Below, in pieces: positions 6,679-8,815 of a DNA stretch of 8,815 nt. Origin of the DNA: Promethearchaeota archaeon (GTDB lineage: Archaea; Asgardarchaeota; Lokiarchaeia; Sigynarchaeales; MK-D1); assembly GCA_016839865.1 (NCBI GenBank), contig JAEOTN010000483.1, positions 1 to 8,815 of the forward strand. Reading direction: 5' to 3'. Made by a program: the position numbers and the translations under genes. The notes under the pieces are model-generated. The model was not told where the DNA came from, made no database searches, and saw nothing but the letters and a program-made list of their open reading frames with translations. Each line of letters starts with the position of its first letter. The first letter of the stretch is position 1.

Positions 6679-6709
6679 AAAAAACAACTTAGAAAAAAAA
6701 AGGAAAAAA
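6679..6709 (-). terminator. poly-T terminator after the collagen-like gene
   Basis: On the minus strand three T tracts of 6, 9 and 6 bases follow within 40 bases of the collagen-like stop codon at 6715-6717. Runs of T without a hairpin are the normal archaeal termination signal. It separates this gene from the UbiA gene, so the two are probably not one operon. Confidence 0.65.
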
Positions 6710-6714
6710 TTCAG

Positions 6715-7344
6715 TTAAGGTTCCCCGACATATTCGAGAATCATTTGATTATAAACTTGGCCTGAAAGGATTTGAAAGCCAGGACCACTTGTATCACATC
6801 TAAATCTAAACTGGTCATCTCCATCACTCAACACATAAGTAAATGTATCTATGTAATAATTCGTTGCTTGCGGATCTTGTACATAGTGGATGGTCTCCCA
6901 TGATCCCCCATTTTTTTCAATCTGAAGTCTATACCATGATGAACTAGATAAACCAGACCATAAAGCTCGTATGCTAAATCGATACCAACCCACTCTGGTT
7001 AAAATAACCGAGGTATTACTCGCTATTAAACTAAAAAAATCACTTTGGTTAATTTTAATATCATCCAATGTGATTAAAAAATTCGTTCCAGTTCCAGTTA
7101 GACTCTCCCAAACGGCCACAAGATTATTACAATCTGTGCCGTTTACTCCGTCTATACCGTCAGTACCATTTATTCCATCATTCCCATCTGTTCCATTCAC
7201 TCCATCTATTCCATCCAAACCCGGAAGCCCTTGTGGGCCTTCCACTAATTCATATCGGATAACTGAAAACGTACCTACTCCCAAACCTGCTGCCCCAACA
7301 ACCAATGCTGCAATTACTACTGCAGTTCCTTTTCCATTAGTCAT
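6715..7344 (-). CDS. membrane-anchored collagen-like protein with C1q/TNF-like C-terminal domain
   Basis: A 209-residue surface-type protein. A hydrophobic helix at residues 8-29 anchors it or acts as an uncleaved signal. Residues 36-71 are twelve uninterrupted Gly-X-Y triplets, from GPQGLPGLD to GIDGVNGTD, the repeat that forms a collagen triple helix. Cys72 then takes the place of the next glycine. Residues ~73-209 look like a C1q/TNF jelly-roll head, with VGWYRFSIRALW, YRLQIEKNGGSW and a closing strand MILEYVG. Such heads trimerise and nucleate the stalk. Three NGT glycosylation sequons (N50, N59, N68) lie in the stalk and two more in the head (N99, N110). The start at 7344 is chosen because the same leader, GAGG ribosome site and MTNG codons begin the neighbouring hydrolase. 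An in-frame ATG at 7380 would add 12 residues. The ligand is unknown. The architecture is clear; the jelly-roll call rests on pattern only. Confidence 0.8.
   Translation of the reverse strand: MTNGKGTAVVIAALVVGAAGLGVGTFSVIRYELVEGPQGLPGLDGIDGVNGTDGNDGINGTDGIDGVNGTDCNNLVAVWESLTGTGTNFLITLDDIKINQSDFFSLIASNTSVILTRVGWYRFSIRALWSGLSSSSWYRLQIEKNGGSWETIHYVQDPQATNYYIDTFTYVLSDGDDQFRFRCDTSGPGFQILSGQVYNQMILEYVGEP
7132..7212 (-). repeat. three 27-bp tandem repeats encoding the collagen stalk
   Basis: Residues 45-53, 54-62 and 63-71 of the collagen-like protein are GIDGVNGTD, GNDGINGTD and GIDGVNGTD, that is, three tandem nine-residue units. The first and third are identical at the protein level. The unit repeat suggests the stalk grew by local duplication and may vary in length between strains. 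Confidence 0.7.
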
Positions 7345-7390
7345 GTTTATTGCCTCAATTTCAGTCACTTTTGTGACCATCTGGTTTTGG
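7334..7390 (-). repeat. duplicated leader module, copy A (collagen-like gene)
   Basis: On the minus strand this runs from CCAAAACCAG through the ribosome site TTGAGG to ATGACTAATGG, the first codons (MTNG) of the collagen-like gene. It is nearly identical to 8389-8446. Within it GTCAC-AAAA-GTGAC (7364-7377) is a perfect inverted repeat. Sequence similarity fades upstream of 7390 and stops after the fourth codon. Confidence 0.8.
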
Positions 7391-7451
7391 AATGAAGTAT
7401 CAAAAAAATCTATCGGTCTTAAGGATTTTCAAGCCAAACATCTGATTTTGT

Positions 7452-7462
7452 GTTTATAAAAG
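7452..7462 (-). promoter_or_regulatory. possible TATA box upstream of the collagen-like gene
   Basis: On the minus strand this reads CTTTTATAAAC. It would start transcription near 7430 and give a leader of about 85 bases. A T-rich stretch at 7398-7411, at the distance used by the hydrolase promoter, is an alternative. The T7 run there (7402-7408) might also end the hydrolase transcript. Confidence 0.35.
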
Positions 7463-7496
7463 TAGAAGATCTTTAGAACATCATTGAAGAATCGAT

Positions 7497-8399
7497 TCAG
7501 TGCTTTCTAATTATCTCCAGAATCCCCTCTAAGTGCTCAAAAACCAAAGACAAATGTCCTTCATCAGGATAAAAGAATCCTTTACAATTAGGAATCAATT
7601 TGCATACTTCTCGTCCCATAGAAACTGGATCGTTCTTGTCTAGTTCCCCATGCCAGACATAAACTTGAAGTTCAGGAGATATATCCGCGAGATTAAATCC
7701 CCAAGAATGAACATATATTTTTTCATCATTTGCTACTCCATCAGGTCCTGATTTGAATGCTTCTCTTATTTCTTCCAAGAATACTTCTAGTATTCTGGGA
7801 TTCTCGATATATTTTCTATCTATTTCAGCCATTTCCCCAAATGTCTTCAATACAAGATCTGGTCCTTTTATAGGATCAAGTAATTGGTTCATCTTTGTTT
7901 TTACAACTCTTCTTATGAGAAAAGGGAAAGTCCGTGCTATAAATCCTCTAATGCGACTAGAGGGAATCATATCCTTTCTACTCATTTCAATAGTCCCGAC
8001 TCCAGACACAATTGCACAGCATTTCAGTCTATGAGGGATTTTGTATGCACAAACTGCAGCATACGGACCTCCACCTGAATACCCAAATACGCTGAATTTC
8101 TCCAAACCTAATTTATCTCCTAACTCAACTATGTCATCTGGCCAATCCAATAGAATTCGATTTGGTTTATAATCGGAAAGACCAATTCCAGGTCGATCCA
8201 CAGCTATCAAGCGAACGCCATAGGTTTTTGGGATGTTCTCATGTAATTTCAATTCAAGACGTGAACCAGGATGACCATGAAAATACAACACGGGAACGCC
8301 ACTATTATCACCAAATTCAGCATAACCAAGTTTACGGCCATCCTCCAATTCAATTGTTTGGTGTAATAAATTCCAATTACTTATGCTGCCATTAGTCAT
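7497..8399 (-). CDS. alpha/beta-hydrolase fold enzyme (esterase/lipase-like)
   Basis: A 300-residue soluble enzyme of the alpha/beta-hydrolase superfamily. FHGHPGS (residues 40-46) forms the oxyanion-hole loop, and AVDRPGIGLSD (66-76) is the usual following strand and loop. GYSGGG gives the nucleophile elbow with Ser108. HGELDKND (250-257) offers the acid, Asp254 or Asp257, and DEGHLS places the catalytic His282. Residues ~135-225 are a mainly helical cap over the active site. The full triad is present, so it is probably active on an ester or similar bond; the substrate cannot be told. There is no signal peptide, so it is cytoplasmic. The start at 8399 has GAGGT eight bases upstream and sits in the leader module shared with the collagen-like gene. 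The genes are 152 bases apart with separate promoter candidates, so a shared operon is not implied. Confidence 0.85.
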   Translation of the reverse strand: MTNGSISNWNLLHQTIELEDGRKLGYAEFGDNSGVPVLYFHGHPGSRLELKLHENIPKTYGVRLIAVDRPGIGLSDYKPNRILLDWPDDIVELGDKLGLEKFSVFGYSGGGPYAAVCAYKIPHRLKCCAIVSGVGTIEMSRKDMIPSSRIRGFIARTFPFLIRRVVKTKMNQLLDPIKGPDLVLKTFGEMAEIDRKYIENPRILEVFLEEIREAFKSGPDGVANDEKIYVHSWGFNLADISPELQVYVWHGELDKNDPVSMGREVCKLIPNCKGFFYPDEGHLSLVFEHLEGILEIIRKH

Positions 8400-8446
8400 T
8401 TTGTATTACCTCAATTTCTTTCACTTTTGTGACCATCTGGTTTTGG
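8389..8446 (-). repeat. duplicated leader module, copy B (hydrolase gene)
   Basis: On the minus strand it runs from CCAAAACCAG, through ATGGTCACAAAAGTGA and the ribosome site TTGAGGT, to ATGACTAATGG at the hydrolase start. Compared with copy A it has a two-base change near the middle, a C-to-T in the ribosome site that improves it to GAGGT, and a few changes plus one extra base just before the ATG. Confidence 0.8.
8392..8436 (-). other. possible 14-codon upstream ORF overlapping the hydrolase start
   Basis: In copy B the leader's own ATG opens MVTKVKEIEVIQND and stops at a TAA lying eight bases inside the hydrolase gene, in another frame. In copy A the same ATG is in frame with the collagen-like gene. 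The frame difference comes from the one-base indel. No ribosome site precedes this ATG, and the predicted transcription start is at or next to it, so translation would have to be leaderless. Confidence 0.2.
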
Positions 8447-8456
8447 GGTGAACTTG

Positions 8457-8467
8457 CTAATAAAAGT
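8457..8467 (-). promoter_or_regulatory. TATA box for the hydrolase gene
   Basis: On the minus strand this reads ACTTTTATTAG. Transcription about 26 bases downstream would begin near 8436, so the mRNA would start at about the upstream end of the shared leader module and carry a 37-base leader. Confidence 0.4.
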
Positions 8468-8778
8468 TATTGAAAGACAGAAAAAATGTAGGGATTTAAG
8501 CGATCAAATTAATTATGGGTAAGTTGACGGATTTTAGATGTATATACCTACAAGACCACTATTGCTCATGTCTAACGAAATTGATTTGAGAAAAATATGG
8601 ACTATATGGTCCGCAGGTCAGATATTTAATGGCTACTTGTAATGGATGCCCGAACGCACCTTACGATGAATAATAAAATTTACATTGGCTTTTTAGATCC
8701 AGATGATATTTATATCGTGAGAAGGGATCTTTGAGATTGATGGAGTCCCATACGTTTAAATTAACAAAGGAGTAATTA
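8468..8778. other. intergenic stretch without a supported gene
   Basis: About 310 bases with no convincing coding region on either strand. It holds two tiny back-to-back plus-strand ORFs (24 codons from 8568 and 30 codons from 8642, sharing TAATG), a 14-base near-palindrome GGAC-t-ATAT-g-GTCC at 8599-8612, and TATA-like boxes at about 8704-8713 (GATATTTATA) and 8755-8763 that could serve a gene starting at the right edge. No tRNA or rRNA features are visible. Confidence 0.4.
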
Positions 8779-8815
8779 TTGATACCATGCTCAACTCACC
8801 CTATAATTCAAAAAC
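8779..8815 (+). CDS. possible start of a gene running off the right edge
   Basis: AAAGGAG at 8766-8772 lies six bases before a TTG at 8779 whose frame stays open to the window end. An ATG at 8787 in another frame is also open and would suit leaderless translation from the box near 8759. Only about a dozen codons are visible and nothing identifies the product. The ribosome site and upstream TATA candidates are the only support. Confidence 0.25.
   Translation, partial: MIPCSTHPIIQK

Noticed and set aside
7132..7239. Repetitive DNA that could be mistaken for a CRISPR-like or satellite array
   Set aside because: The periodicity is 9/27 bases in frame and fully explained by the collagen Gly-X-Y coding sequence.
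6971..7459. Plus-strand ORF with a proline/serine-rich repeat opposite the collagen-like gene
   Set aside because: The PSIPSVPF-type repeat is the antisense reading of the Gly-X-Y codons; no promoter or ribosome site supports it.
8596..8670. Possible tRNA-like segment around GGTCCGCAGGTC
   Set aside because: No T-loop consensus, no acceptor-stem pairing and no anticodon stem could be built.
8642..8734. 30-codon ORF (MDARTHLTMNNKIYIGFLD...) in the right intergenic region
   Set aside because: Too short, no ribosome site and no recognisable family; a frameshifted relic is possible but not supportable.

Overview
This AT-rich window reads as a piece of archaeal chromosome. TATA-like boxes sit about 25-30 bases upstream of likely transcription starts. 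Ribosome sites are short GGAG/GAGG types. Gene content includes an AlaX tRNA-editing protein, a UbiA-type prenyltransferase, and an Mvh/Hdr-type iron-sulfur pair. The collagen-like surface protein, 7-TM protein, membrane acyltransferase and TPR remnant are compatible with an Asgard (Lokiarchaeia-like) lineage, but that placement is a guess from gene style, not a demonstrated assignment.

Layout. Left end (3-587, +): 3' part of a GNAT acetyltransferase whose reading frame runs off the window edge. 668-1408 (-): 7-TM protein of unknown function. 1525-1710 (-): start-less TPR fragment, the only coding trace in the gap before the next gene. 1815-3059 (+): polytopic membrane acyltransferase-like protein. 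3087-4792 (-): two-gene operon of an unusual MvhG-like hydrogenase small subunit followed by a 98-residue HdrC-like ferredoxin, coupled by an ATGA overlap. 4936-5649 (+): AlaX, divergent from that operon. 5721-6590 (-): UbiA prenyltransferase. 6715-7344 (-): membrane-anchored collagen-like protein with a C1q/TNF-like head. 7497-8399 (-): alpha/beta hydrolase. 8400-8815 is mostly non-coding, with a possible gene start at the extreme right edge.

Two items stand out. First, the MvhG-like protein carries its C-terminal eight-cysteine (two-cluster) cassette twice, with the last six cysteines spaced identically in both copies, and it sits in a closed operon with no NiFe large subunit. It looks like an electron-transfer wire (up to five clusters, plus two in the HdrC-like partner) rather than a whole hydrogenase. 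Second, the collagen-like gene and the hydrolase gene begin with the same ~58-bp sequence, covering the leader, the ribosome site and the first four codons. The surrounding sequences do not match, so this looks like a duplicated or mobile translation/leader module.

Several longest-ORF starts were shortened. HdrC-like starts at 3383, AlaX at 4936, UbiA at 6590 and the collagen-like protein at 7344, each supported by overlap, TATA position or the duplicated leader.
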